This document shows positions 60,901 to 64,000 of a stretch of DNA of 64,000 nt, in pieces (the stretch's first letter is position 1; each line of letters begins with the position of its first letter). Position numbers and translations under genes: made by a program. The notes under the pieces are model-generated. The model saw only the letters and a list, made by a program, of their open reading frames with translations, made no database searches and had not been told where the DNA came from. The stretch comes from Aurelia coerulea (lineage: Eukaryota; Cnidaria; Scyphozoa; Semaeostomeae; Ulmaridae), in contig CM076944.1 of the NCBI GenBank assembly GCA_039566865.1, positions 20,172,501 to 20,236,500 of the forward strand. The letters run 5' to 3'.

Positions 60901-63458
60901 TAAACCAGCCTGTTTATGGTGTAGAAACGTGTGCGATAAATGCTACGCCTACGGTCTTGTTTCCGTCAAAACAGTTGCAATTTTCGAAATAGGCAGTCTG
61001 TCCGGAAATTGCAACGAGCCATATATGTACAGACATTTACTGAATCGTACTGTTAAGTTTAGTTAATTTTGGCACCTTCTTTACCTGAATTATAGATATT
61101 CTATTCCTGCAGCAATGATGATGTATTCTCTCCAAAAGTCGAATTTCGTGATGAAGTTAGGGCATCCTGCTTGATAGCGATGTAAATCTCAAGTCCTTGT
61201 CAAAGTACTTAGTAGGACCATGTTATTGTGTAGGAGTCGAAAATTAAGTTCGTTGTTGATGCAATAAGGCACTCATCCTTGATTGCCCATTCTTTATCAT
61301 ATAGATCATTCTCTCTGTCTTTTTAGGGACCAAGAGGAAAGCAAGGTGGGGCAGGAAAGCCGGGCATTGCTGTAAGTGTGAATTCATTTCTTCTCATCTC
61401 TAGATAATCACCTAAAGTTCGTATTCTAGATCATTTTACTGTAACGCAAGACTTCCTGAATTGTTGTACTCGATAGGAATAGTGTACTAGGCTACAAAAT
61501 GATAAAGCAGTTTTTAGTTACAGATGCAACAACATTAGACCAGTACAAGTTTTTTTTATAAACATCAATTCTCTTGACACATTAGGTGACCTCAATCATG
61601 TCTCAATAAGATCAGCAGTCTTTGTGTGGACTCTTGCAGCAATCTCGTGATTTGAGGCAAACTTATTTCAAGAAGACCTAATTTCAAAACCAATTCAGTA
61701 CTTTTCAGGCACCTCATGCGAGTTTCAGGACGGTACTTGATACTACCACACCCACTGTGCGTGGTTTTAATTATGGCATTAACACCTATACATTTTGCGA
61801 ACGAGTTCTTTGATGCGACATTTGAAAAATTATATTGATAATGGATGGTATGGTTGACCTGATTTATAGATATTCTGTTTCGTTGTTTTGGCTCTGTAGA
61901 GCTGACAATGTTATCAACCTGTGTTTTATGATAGGGCATTTTTTTGACAATCTTATCATCTTCTGCAAATACAGGGCGATGAAGGTGCACGTGGTGCAGT
62001 AGGCTCACCTGGAATTGCAGGTCCCAAGGGTGCTGCTGGTGCTGCAGGTCTTCGTGGAAATAAGGGTGCACCAGGAGAGACCGGTGTTCAAGGTGCTGAA
62101 GGGTTGAGAGGCAGTCGTGGAGGAAGAGGAGCTCCCGGAAAAGAGGGTAAAACTGGAGCAAAAGGAGCACCGGTAACGGGATTTCATTTTTCAAAGTACT
62201 TTCAAAGTGTGTTTTTTTTTACCAACACAGCAGCTTGCTTCAATTTTCGTTTCATTCTTTTTGGGTGCATTGCGATTCTGCATTGCTTTTTGTTTGCAAA
62301 TTCAGGCAAGTTAAAAGCACCACCAAGTTCAAATGGCTTTTTCTCAAAAATGCTAACTGAAAATGGTGAAACGAAGTTGCTACTAGGAAATGTTTTGTGT
62401 TGGTGCAAAGGATTGCACAATTTTCAGTAATATGTTCAGCCTGATCATGAACATTACCTGGAATATGCTTGTCAAGTAAGCTTCTTTATATAAGAGTCAA
62501 AATATTGGATCACATAGAGCTTCTTTTGTAATTAAGTTTAAGTGATAAAAGATTGCAGTTTATATAATACTGTCATTGCACATAGGAGTTATGACGTCAA
62601 TTGACCTGATGGCATACATTAGTCTCGAGATTTCTTTAAATTGCACTTATCAGCGGGCTCGGCGCTTGAAGAGCATGTTGCACCAAAATAGCTAAAAAAT
62701 TCGATTGAGAAGGGAAGAGCTAAACGGGTATGCAAATGAGGGTTGAATTTTTTGGGTGATCGAGTGTTAGTTTTAGCAGGTGACCAGCTCTAAAGCTCCC
62801 TAATAAACTACACTGTTTGCATGGAATATAAATTCATATTTTAAGTACTTTACTACGTGTAATTTTTGCTAAAGATAAGTTTTTGAAAGAGTTTTTCATT
62901 CTTAGGGAGCAACTGGACCTACTGGACCACAAGGATTGGCTGGACCAGAAGGATCGCAGGTAAGGAGTCTGTCCAAAATTGTTGAAAGGAAATGTTGATT
63001 TACAAATGATATGAACTGATATAGGTACAACAAAGACACTGTGCGAGAGAAAGGATCGCATTACTTATCCGCCTTTGCCTTTAAATTTGTATTTTATTCA
63101 AGAAGTGACGAGGAAGTTGTATTCCTCGTAAAATGAAATGTTTTAATCCCAGACAATATCAAACAGAAATTATTATGAAAAAGGTTTCTGTATTCTGGTC
63201 CCTTGCAGATTTACAAACCCAACTCTCAGCTAGCATTTTAAAATGTCCAGTTATTTTGGAAAGATTTACTCAGCTTCTCTGTCTAATATGGAAACTAAGA
63301 TGTATATGATCATAATCATAATTTTGTTTGTACTATAATATGATATTATATATAATATGGAAACTAAGATGTATGTGATCATAATCATGATTTTGTTTAT
63401 ACTATTTCAATAGGGACCCCAAGGTCCACAAGGTTTGAGTGGAGCAGAAGGATTGAAG
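18790..63458 (+). CDS. WAP/VWA/collagen mosaic matrix protein, partial gene (26 exons)
   Basis: Join of 18790-18975, 24191-24528, 28280-28520, 29928-30491, 31202-31348, 31918-32517, 34191-34349, 34833-35170, 36856-37096, 38357-38385, 39340-39384, 41694-41747, 42142-42222, 43041-43133, 45766-45810, 46517-46570, 51906-51959, 56472-56525, 57110-57163, 59738-59791, 60077-60121, 60627-60680, 61327-61371, 61975-62172, 62906-62959 and 63414-63458. Every junction has AG/GT borders and the reading phase is continuous throughout. Seen: three 8-cysteine WAP modules, four VWA modules each enclosed by a cysteine pair, then 312 residues of Gly-X-Y broken by one 31-residue exon. Family knowledge: VWA plus collagen is the collagen VI type of layout; these are secreted extracellular-matrix proteins. 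I recall a VWA/WAP collagen from coral skeletal matrix proteomes but cannot verify it here. Start codon, signal peptide and C-terminus are not in the visible exons. No RGD motif is seen in the helix. Confidence 0.9.
19340..19620. repeat. single end of the 57377-58296 element family
   Basis: Starts AGCATAGGAATCATTCGTCG and follows the left terminal region of the element at 57377, through CTACCTTCATAAAACGCAAC and CCAGATGTTTGGG. No inverted partner found downstream, so it is a solo end or truncated copy. Confidence 0.7.
20111..20504. repeat. large near-perfect palindrome
   Basis: Arms 20111-20301 and 20314-20504 (191 bp each) are inverted copies with only about five differences, around a 12-bp spacer. 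It lies in intron 1. Each arm is open in one frame and encodes nearly the same peptide, beginning MSLYVATN or MSLFVATY. No target duplication seen. Confidence 0.88.
20780..21659. mobile_element. element with about 110-bp inverted ends
   Basis: Left TATACCATTTGCCAATT onward, including CGGACAGCCCTAGTAACAGT and GGGGAATCCTCTCCA, is inverted at 21555-21659. The interior (about 21015-21360) is a dispersed repeat found again at 50820-51165. No transposase. Confidence 0.75.
22069..23344. mobile_element. inverted-end element carrying a LINE fragment
   Basis: Ends GACTACCCTCACATGAG and complement CTCATGTGAGGGTAGTC, with subterminal CTCAGACCGGTCTGAG and CTCAGATCGGTCTGAG palindromes. The interior is largely a minus-strand LINE 3' end. 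Confidence 0.75.
22689..23138 (-). pseudogene. LINE RT C-terminal fragment
   Basis: A 149-residue minus-strand frame with W-KLDPEIRESSSISIFKN, then LLTQLRVGLSELNFHKF, PMCPINDGPEDTEHYLLLC and a basic tail. This is the recognisable C-terminal tail of cnidarian non-LTR ORF2 proteins, with a zinc-knuckle-like C-x2-C...H...C arrangement. RT and endonuclease are absent, as in 5'-truncated insertions. AT-rich sequence to about 22280 may be its 3' UTR. Confidence 0.75.
23345..24190. other. intron 1, distal part: nothing identified
   Basis: Branch/acceptor region of VWA1 only; no repeats with clear ends. Confidence 0.4.
24191..24528 (+). CDS. exon: VWA domain 1, N-terminal half
   Basis: Starts with Glu-Cys, then VDLAFLIDASGSL: beta-1 strand and an intact MIDAS motif D-A-S-G-S. 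Further on DGKTRID supplies the second MIDAS loop threonine. The exon is 338 bp, phase 1 in and phase 0 out, ending after PGRPK at a GTAAGG donor. The intron that follows falls just before the strand carrying the third MIDAS loop. A longer open frame appears to start at GTG inside the exon, but this is an internal valine, not a start codon. Confidence 0.92.
24701..25070. repeat. short inverted-end repeat
   Basis: CAAAATGAACGAAACGAAC at 24701-24719 and its exact complement at 25052-25070, in intron 2. Confidence 0.65.
25085..25261. repeat. MITE with GCCTGGTTTCCATATAGCC ends
   Basis: GCCTGGTTTCCATATAGCC at 25085 and its exact complement at the right end. The interior has CGTAAGATGCC repeats and GGCAGAT tandem units. 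Similar GCCYGGTTTTCATTAAATC ends bound 49230-50544. Confidence 0.75.
25296..25827. mobile_element. foldback element with 11-bp direct flanking repeat
   Basis: Ends GCATAGGGCTCAAATCTTT and AAAGATTTGAGCCCTATG; inverted arms of about 190 bp. Direct repeat TTCTTAATACA at 25296-25306 and 25817-25827. Confidence 0.82.
26233..26375. repeat. 143-bp MITE
   Basis: GGGTCTGTTTCATCCAGCA at the left and exact complement at the right; followed by tandem ACCCTTTAACAGACAG units. Confidence 0.75.
26379..27277. other. intron 2: nothing identified
   Basis: AT-rich intronic sequence without inverted ends or coding pattern. Confidence 0.4.
27278..27696. mobile_element. TA-flanked MITE, CAGTAAAAACC family copy 1
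   Basis: Ends CAGTAAAAACCCGCACATAA and complement TTATGTGCAGGTTTTTACTG, TA on both sides. Multiple internal AAGAACCTA motifs in both orientations. A second copy is at 34482-34639. Confidence 0.8.
27697..28010. repeat. fragment of the 15522-16646 family
   Basis: Shares GGGGATTTTCTGCAGAA-like, TCCTCTTGGGAG and AAGAGGATAGCAC blocks with the interior of 15522-16646 and 40422-40996. Termini missing; it abuts the MITE at 27278-27696. Confidence 0.65.
28280..28520 (+). CDS. exon: VWA domain 1, C-terminal half
   Basis: Begins ILLVMTDGIQ, giving the third MIDAS loop aspartate (TDG), and ends ITQQTCKG with the closing cysteine of the module. It has 241 bp, phase 0 in and phase 1 out. Acceptor TTTCTTTGTACAG and donor AAAG/GTACTT. 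With 24191-24528 it makes one complete VWA of about 193 residues. The separating intron of 3.75 kb holds several transposons. Confidence 0.92.
28521..29927. other. intron 3: nothing identified
   Basis: AT-rich intron between VWA1 and VWA2, no repeats with recognisable ends. Confidence 0.4.
29928..30491 (+). CDS. exon: VWA domain 2 (single exon)
   Basis: A complete 188-residue VWA in one exon. It starts GCTRDIDLHFAID and ends SDAVCRG, so cysteines again bracket the module. The MIDAS motif is altered: D-S-S-N-K in place of D-x-S-x-S, a serine instead of threonine in KGQSNMD, and TAG instead of TDG. Metal-dependent ligand binding is therefore doubtful, although the fold (LSVSVFAD, VLVLITAG, VQIVTLAIG strands) is intact. 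Acceptor CTTCTTTCAG, donor GTAAGT, phase 1 at both ends. Confidence 0.93.
30492..31201. other. intron 4: nothing identified
   Basis: AT-rich; only the long pyrimidine tract before the WAP2 acceptor is notable. Confidence 0.4.
31202..31348 (+). CDS. exon: WAP domain 2
   Basis: A 147-bp phase 1-1 exon with eight cysteines: GRCP, EGCP, NKC, VDC, KCC, NPC, KMC. Acceptor TTTCATTGCAG and donor TTAG/GTACTA. An in-frame ATG upstream at 31114 gives a hydrophobic stretch resembling a signal peptide, but that stretch is the translated pyrimidine tract of the acceptor and lies in the intron. Confidence 0.92.
   Translation, partial: VTPVVARLLKDLRAAQQKYQINVNRMLTAKGKKSVALIHARRCVFQGD
31349..31917. other. 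intron 5: nothing identified
   Basis: No repeat or coding signal. Confidence 0.4.
31918..32517 (+). CDS. exon: VWA domain 3 (single exon)
   Basis: A complete 200-residue VWA: starts GCIKPLDLAIGLD, ends SSAACSG. The MIDAS is degenerate: D-V-S-S-R in the first loop, serine in the second (SAESNV), and TQG in place of TDG. Strands SHVALLAFSS, ALLLITQG and VEIIPVFIG mark a normal fold. 600 bp, phase 1 at both ends, acceptor TTGCTTTCAG, donor GTAGGT. Confidence 0.92.
32600..32880. repeat. MITE, family 1 copy 2
   Basis: Begins CTACGATGCCTGCTACAAGT and ends CTTTTGGCCGGCATTGTAG; opposite in orientation to the copy at 38-310, sharing the CTAATCGCTATGG and GGAATGCTGG blocks. Confidence 0.8.
32881..34190. 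other. intron 6, remainder: nothing identified
   Basis: AT-rich intronic sequence. Confidence 0.4.
34191..34349 (+). CDS. exon: WAP domain 3
   Basis: A 159-bp phase 1-1 exon encoding ASLPGKCPLTG onward with eight cysteines: GKCP, IGC, HDC, FKC, KCC, DEC, RRC. Acceptor CAATTTGTAG and donor GAAG/GTGAGC. The basic tail CRRRCIKIP leads directly into VWA4. Confidence 0.92.
34482..34639. mobile_element. TA-flanked MITE, CAGTAAAAACC family copy 2
   Basis: Short (154 bp) copy with ends CAGTAAAAACCCGCGTACAG and a complement ending TTGTTGCTG, TA on both sides. Confidence 0.75.
34833..35170 (+). CDS. exon: VWA domain 4, N-terminal half
   Basis: Starts Asp-Cys-Ser-Glu and then VVDLVIALDDSSR. The first MIDAS loop reads D-D-S-S-R, so the last serine is replaced by arginine. 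The exon is 338 bp, the same size and phase (1 to 0) as the first half of VWA1, and the intron falls at the equivalent place in the fold. Acceptor TTTTTATTTCAG, donor CAG/GTTCGT. Confidence 0.91.
35171..36855. other. intron inside VWA4: nothing identified
   Basis: AT-rich; 36520-36610 has weak similarity to the AT-rich LINE 3' region near 22320 and to 45140. Confidence 0.4.
36856..37096 (+). CDS. exon: VWA domain 4, C-terminal half
   Basis: Begins AVVLFTDGN, keeping the TDG loop, and ends ISQASCKA with the closing cysteine. It is 241 bp, phase 0 to 1, exactly matching the second exon of VWA1. Acceptor TATTTTTCAG, donor GCAG/GTACCG. Confidence 0.91.
37097..38356. other. intron before linker exon: nothing identified
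   Basis: One open stretch at 37361-37558 lacks suitable splice borders and domain features. Confidence 0.4.
38357..38385 (+). CDS. small exon: Pro-rich linker before the collagen helix
   Basis: A 29-bp exon after a strong acceptor (TTTGTTTTCCTTTAG) and before GTACAT. It joins phase 1 from VWA4 to phase 0 needed by the first collagen exon and reads A-QLPPQAPVT. An exon with exactly this phase change is required between 37096 and 39340, and this is the only good candidate I found. The donor is not the strong GTAAGT type. Confidence 0.6.
38642..39152. mobile_element. MITE, CGGGTGTCCC family copy 2
   Basis: Left CCGGGTGTCCCAGAAAAAAC, right complement ending CCGGG, with TACA on both sides. Shares GGTTGGGTCCA and TCTCGATAGTTAACTTG blocks with 13368-13935. 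Confidence 0.72.
39340..39384 (+). CDS. collagen exon 1 (45 bp)
   Basis: Reads NIPGPPGPPGPKGEP, the start of the triple helix, with prolines in X and Y positions typical of hydroxylated collagen. Acceptor CTTCTTTTCAG, donor GTAAGT, phase 0 on both sides. Confidence 0.93.
39385..40421. other. intron: nothing identified
   Basis: Between collagen exons 1 and 2, left of the element at 40422. Confidence 0.4.
40422..40998. mobile_element. short copy of the 15522-16646 family
   Basis: Ends CCGGTGAGTCAATAAAAAGA and complement ending TTACTCACCCGG; GGATATCAATATGATGATATC and CACGGGAAGGAATGGCCGAT blocks match 15522-16646. It is about 575 bp, half the length of the other copy, so an internal deletion derivative. 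Confidence 0.78.
40999..41693. other. intron: nothing identified
   Basis: AT-rich intronic sequence before collagen exon 2. Confidence 0.4.
41694..41747 (+). CDS. collagen exon 2 (54 bp)
   Basis: Six Gly-X-Y triplets, lysine-rich (GDK, GDK, GKK). 54 bp with phase-0 borders, TAG acceptor and GTAAGT donor: the classic collagen unit size. Confidence 0.93.
42142..42222 (+). CDS. collagen exon 3 (81 bp)
   Basis: Nine triplets including GDFGKDGPKGDRG and GPPGPPGGI. Acceptor TATTTTTCTAG, donor GTATGT. It is immediately followed by the exon that interrupts the helix. Confidence 0.92.
42223..43040. other. intron: nothing identified
   Basis: Sequence between collagen exon 3 and the interruption exon; no alternate collagen exon found. 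Confidence 0.4.
43041..43133 (+). CDS. non-collagenous interruption exon (31 residues)
   Basis: A 93-bp phase-0 exon reading TKGPDPLYSAVGILASDSG and continuing to YVEGSK with no Gly-X-Y periodicity. Acceptor TTGCTTCTTCAG and donor AAAG/GTTAGT. It would place a flexible or cleavable hinge inside the helix after 60 residues. Function unknown; alternative splicing would leave the helix in register because the length is a multiple of 3. Confidence 0.75.
43225..43395 (-). ncRNA. 5S rRNA-like pol III element, possible SINE
   Basis: On the minus strand GTTAAGC (43344-43338) is followed after exactly 24 bases by GATGGGTGACC (43313-43303). This is the sequence and spacing of the A and C boxes of the 5S rRNA internal promoter. 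Upstream, GGATGGCCGAGCGG resembles a tRNA-type A box instead of the 5S 5' half. The rest does not fold as 5S by eye. Best explained as a 5S-derived (SINE3-like) element or chimera; no poly(A) tail or target duplication seen. Confidence 0.5.
43396..45765. other. 2.4-kb intron: nothing firm
   Basis: 45127-45410 resembles the AT-rich LINE 3' region near 22320 (CTATACTTTCTAATTAC and similar). No element ends. Confidence 0.4.
45766..45810 (+). CDS. collagen exon 4 (45 bp)
   Basis: Five triplets: GPDGPPGKAGPAGAT. Acceptor TTTTGTCTTTTAG and donor GTGAGT, phase 0. Confidence 0.93.
45983..46200. repeat. ATGAAA/ATGAA minisatellite
   Basis: About 218 bp of alternating GAAATGAAAAT and GAAAT units, with runs of pure 5-mer near 46140 and 46165-46195. 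It lies in the intron between collagen exons 4 and 5. Confidence 0.95.
46517..46570 (+). CDS. collagen exon 5 (54 bp)
   Basis: Six triplets, GARGPTGDPGAKGEIGRV. Acceptor AATCTGAAG is weak in pyrimidines, but frame and donor GTAAGT are right. Confidence 0.9.
46933..47533. mobile_element. TA-flanked foldback MITE
   Basis: Ends CTGGGTGCGCCAAAATAAAC and complement ending GGCGCACCCGG, TA on each side. Inverted arms extend about 270 bp (ACGTCTGGCAGGCCACAA, AAGCGAGTTTC). 597 bp. Confidence 0.85.
47900..48930. repeat. diverged direct repeats
   Basis: The phrase TTTACTTTGGCTTAGAATGC or close variants occurs near 47920, 48036, 48547 and 48908, each followed by similar sequence, indicating an old tandem array. 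Confidence 0.55.
49230..50544. mobile_element. outer inverted-end element hosting repeat R1 copy B
   Basis: Ends GCCCGGTTTTCATTAAATCG and the complement CGATTTAATGAAAACCAGGC. Subterminal ATCGCCGATG/CATCGGCGAT motifs recur on both sides. R1 copy B occupies the middle. Confidence 0.72.
49462..50394. mobile_element. repeat R1 copy B, complete
   Basis: Ends TTAAGGTTACTGTATCCC and the complement GGGATACAGTAGCCTTAA, 933 bp. Lacks both insertions present in copy A and so shows their empty sites. No coding capacity recognised. Confidence 0.82.
50820..51165. repeat. second copy of the 21015-21360 repeat (inverted)
   Basis: Shares GTCAAAAATYGACGG, CCGTAACTCCG (as complement), AAGTGCA(C)TTAGTAGG and GGACCATTTGTG-type blocks in opposite orientation; the long terminal arms of 20780-21659 are not present. 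Confidence 0.7.
51166..51905. other. intron: nothing identified
   Basis: Left of collagen exon 6; no clear element ends. Confidence 0.4.
51906..51959 (+). CDS. collagen exon 6 (54 bp)
   Basis: Six triplets, GDYGPQGPRGKDGSDGKR. Acceptor CTTATCAG, donor GTGAGT. The preceding 5.3-kb intron is packed with inverted-repeat elements. Confidence 0.92.
52122..52570. repeat. MITE with internal direct repeats
   Basis: Ends AAGGCCCCATTTACACGAT and complement ATCGTGTAAACGGGGCCTT. ATATCGGATTGGCCT occurs three times near the left end and related GATATGAAATG on the other strand near the right end. Confidence 0.78.
53219..53812. mobile_element. foldback element with about 220-bp arms
   Basis: Left CAGGGCGTAGCAAAAAATTG and right complement of CAGGGTGTCCCGAAAAATGT; arms share CGTTTTTTCATAATC/CCGTTTTGTCGCAAT and GAAAATGATGGAG blocks. 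Terminal similarity to the CGGGTGTCCC family suggests kinship. Confidence 0.72.
53813..56471. other. 2.7-kb intron: nothing identified
   Basis: No additional collagen exon, no inverted ends found by eye. Confidence 0.4.
56472..56525 (+). CDS. collagen exon 7 (54 bp)
   Basis: Six triplets, GPLGDPGDEGLVGSAGPT. Acceptor TTTTACGTCTTAG, donor GTAAGT. Confidence 0.92.
56526..57109. other. intron: nothing identified
   Basis: Between collagen exons 7 and 8. Confidence 0.4.
57110..57163 (+). CDS. collagen exon 8 (54 bp)
   Basis: Six triplets, GPTGPSGSQGPFGWKGAR; a tryptophan in an X position is unusual for a helix. Acceptor TCTTGTTTTCAG, donor GTAAGT. Confidence 0.92.
57368..58305. mobile_element. 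Mutator-like element with 9-bp target duplication
   Basis: Ends AGCATTGGAATCATGCGTCG and the complement (CGACAAATGATCCCTATGCT); inverted arms about 290 bp including CTACCTTCATAAA and CAGATGTTTGGG blocks. Direct repeat TGTAGAGTG at 57368-57376 and 58297-58305. No transposase frame in the 340-bp centre. Confidence 0.88.
58306..59737. other. intron: repeat-like but unresolved
   Basis: 58440-58790 has CGAAATAAGCCC, AATAAGCCCCC and GAATATGCCCC phrases, probably an old repeat. 59108-59150 has a duplicated GAATTCACATTCACATTGC. Confidence 0.4.
59738..59791 (+). CDS. collagen exon 9 (54 bp)
   Basis: Six triplets, GAAGAAGDQGATGAAGIK, alanine-rich and without proline, so probably a less stable helix segment. 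Acceptor CATTGTAG, donor GTAAAA. Confidence 0.9.
60077..60121 (+). CDS. collagen exon 10 (45 bp)
   Basis: Five triplets, GYPGEKGAQGDVGKT. Acceptor AATTTATAG, donor GTAAGT. Confidence 0.92.
60122..60626. other. intron: nothing identified
   Basis: Between collagen exons 10 and 11. Confidence 0.4.
60627..60680 (+). CDS. collagen exon 11 (54 bp)
   Basis: Six triplets, GKLGIVGEEGPVGGQGPR. Acceptor TCTGTTCGTAG, donor GTATGT. Confidence 0.92.
60681..61326. other. intron: nothing identified
   Basis: A 99-codon open run begins in the intron at 60693 but shows no family features. Confidence 0.4.
61327..61371 (+). CDS. collagen exon 12 (45 bp)
   Basis: Five triplets, GPRGKQGGAGKPGIA. Acceptor TCTGTCTTTTTAG, donor GTAAGT. 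Confidence 0.93.
61372..61974. other. intron: nothing identified
   Basis: Between collagen exons 12 and 13. Confidence 0.4.
61975..62172 (+). CDS. collagen exon 13 (198 bp)
   Basis: Twenty-two uninterrupted triplets, from GDEGARGAVGSPG to GKTGAKGAP, Ala- and Arg-rich (GLRGSRGGRG). It is much larger than its neighbours and probably arose by loss of introns between several 45/54-bp units. Acceptor GCAAATACAG, donor GTAACG. The 200-residue open frame on the opposite strand is only the shadow of this repetitive exon. Confidence 0.95.
62173..62905. other. intron: nothing identified
   Basis: Between collagen exons 13 and 14. Confidence 0.4.
62906..62959 (+). CDS. collagen exon 14 (54 bp)
   Basis: Six triplets, GATGPTGPQGLAGPEGSQ. 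Acceptor TTTTCATTCTTAG, donor GTAAGG. Confidence 0.93.
62960..63413. other. intron with local duplication
   Basis: ATATGGAAACTAAGATGTAT and following GATCATAATCAT occur twice (63288 and 63356), a recent tandem duplication of about 70 bp. Confidence 0.6.
63414..63458 (+). CDS. collagen exon 15 (45 bp), last in window
   Basis: Five triplets, GPQGPQGLSGAEGLK. Acceptor TATTTCAATAG, donor GTAAGA. The strong donor shows the gene runs on past the window. Confidence 0.92.
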
Positions 63459-64000
63459 GTAAGAAAATACTATTTGCTTTCAATGTGTGACCGAGTCACT
63501 CTGCAATTCTCTTAATAATTCGATGCTACCTGCAAGATGTGCATATACGATCTGTATTCTAGTGATGGTTGCACTATGTCGAAATCAAGATTATTTTGCT
63601 ATAAAATCTCTCATACGTATTGCCTTCAGCAACATTATGAAATATTTCAATAAAGATAACTTGCCTTTCTTATGTATCTAACTTAATATTTGTGACCTAA
63701 CATTGATCTTTGGTATATTTTTAGTGCTTCTTTTGTTCACACGTGATGCTAAGTTTAGCTGAGGATGACAGGGGATCCTATCAAAACTTTCTTAACGTAA
63801 AATTTCTCAAAATAAACATATTCATATTTATCTACAGAGATACTCAAAAAGCACATTTTCGGTTGAACGTTTCGACTTTAGTCTCCAAAAGTAATCAATA
63901 CAGATAATCAATATATATATAATTCAACAGTTTATTTATTTTGAGTGGGCTATTGGAGATTTAAAATGTGCTCCTGGCTAGGATCGAACCCAAGGTCTTT
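63459..64000. other. intron after last visible exon
   Basis: No exon found. GGATCGAACCC near 63982 resembles a tRNA B box but no A box is seen. Confidence 0.35.

Noticed and set aside
61592..62194. 200-codon open frame on the minus strand
   Set aside because: It is antisense to the 198-bp collagen exon; the regular Gly-X-Y codons leave the opposite strand free of stops.
63940..64000. tRNA B-box-like GGATCGAACCC at the window edge
   Set aside because: No A box, cloverleaf or repeat partner visible; cut by the window end.
1..64000. CRISPR arrays, operons, bacterial promoters or a prokaryotic defence system
   Set aside because: The window is intron-containing animal DNA; no regularly spaced repeat arrays or prokaryotic genes were seen.

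Overview
This is eukaryotic DNA, AT-rich and intron-rich, most likely from an anthozoan cnidarian such as a stony coral or sea anemone. The clues are one long multi-exon extracellular-matrix gene with WAP, von Willebrand A (VWA) and collagen modules, degenerate non-LTR retrotransposons, and a dense load of short inverted-repeat DNA transposons. The species cannot be fixed from sequence alone.

Left third (1 to about 18,700): no convincing host gene. It is a graveyard of mobile elements: a piggyBac-like element with TTAA ends (751-2240), a broken LINE on the minus strand (about 2480-4800) split by a foldback element, several terminal-inverted-repeat elements (5515-7161, 7509-8963, 9441-9935, 10035-10338, 11086-11248), a hAT element with 8-bp target duplication and transposase remnant (12304-14141), and a repeat (15305-17926) carrying two later insertions.

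Right two thirds (18,790 to the end): a plus-strand gene with 26 recognisable coding exons (about 1290 residues), open at both ends. Its 5' end (start codon and signal peptide) was not found, and its 3' end lies beyond the window. Domain order is WAP1 - VWA1 - VWA2 - WAP2 - VWA3 - WAP3 - VWA4 - short Pro-rich linker - Gly-X-Y collagen, with one 31-residue interruption. All N-terminal modules are bounded by phase-1 introns. All collagen exons are phase 0 and start with a Gly codon; their sizes are 45, 54, 81 and 198 bp. A 29-bp exon converts phase 1 to phase 0. The product is inferred to be a secreted, collagen VI-like matrix protein in which VWA and WAP modules mediate protein contacts and the helix mediates assembly. 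Only VWA1 keeps a full metal-binding (MIDAS) motif.

The introns are full of transposons: elements with 9-11 bp direct flanking repeats (Mutator-like), TA-flanked mariner-like MITEs, a near-perfect 191-bp-arm palindrome, a LINE 3' fragment, and a minus-strand element with a 5S rRNA-type internal promoter (possible SINE). Two insertions can be proved inside the window because a second copy of the host repeat at 49462-50394 preserves the empty sites.
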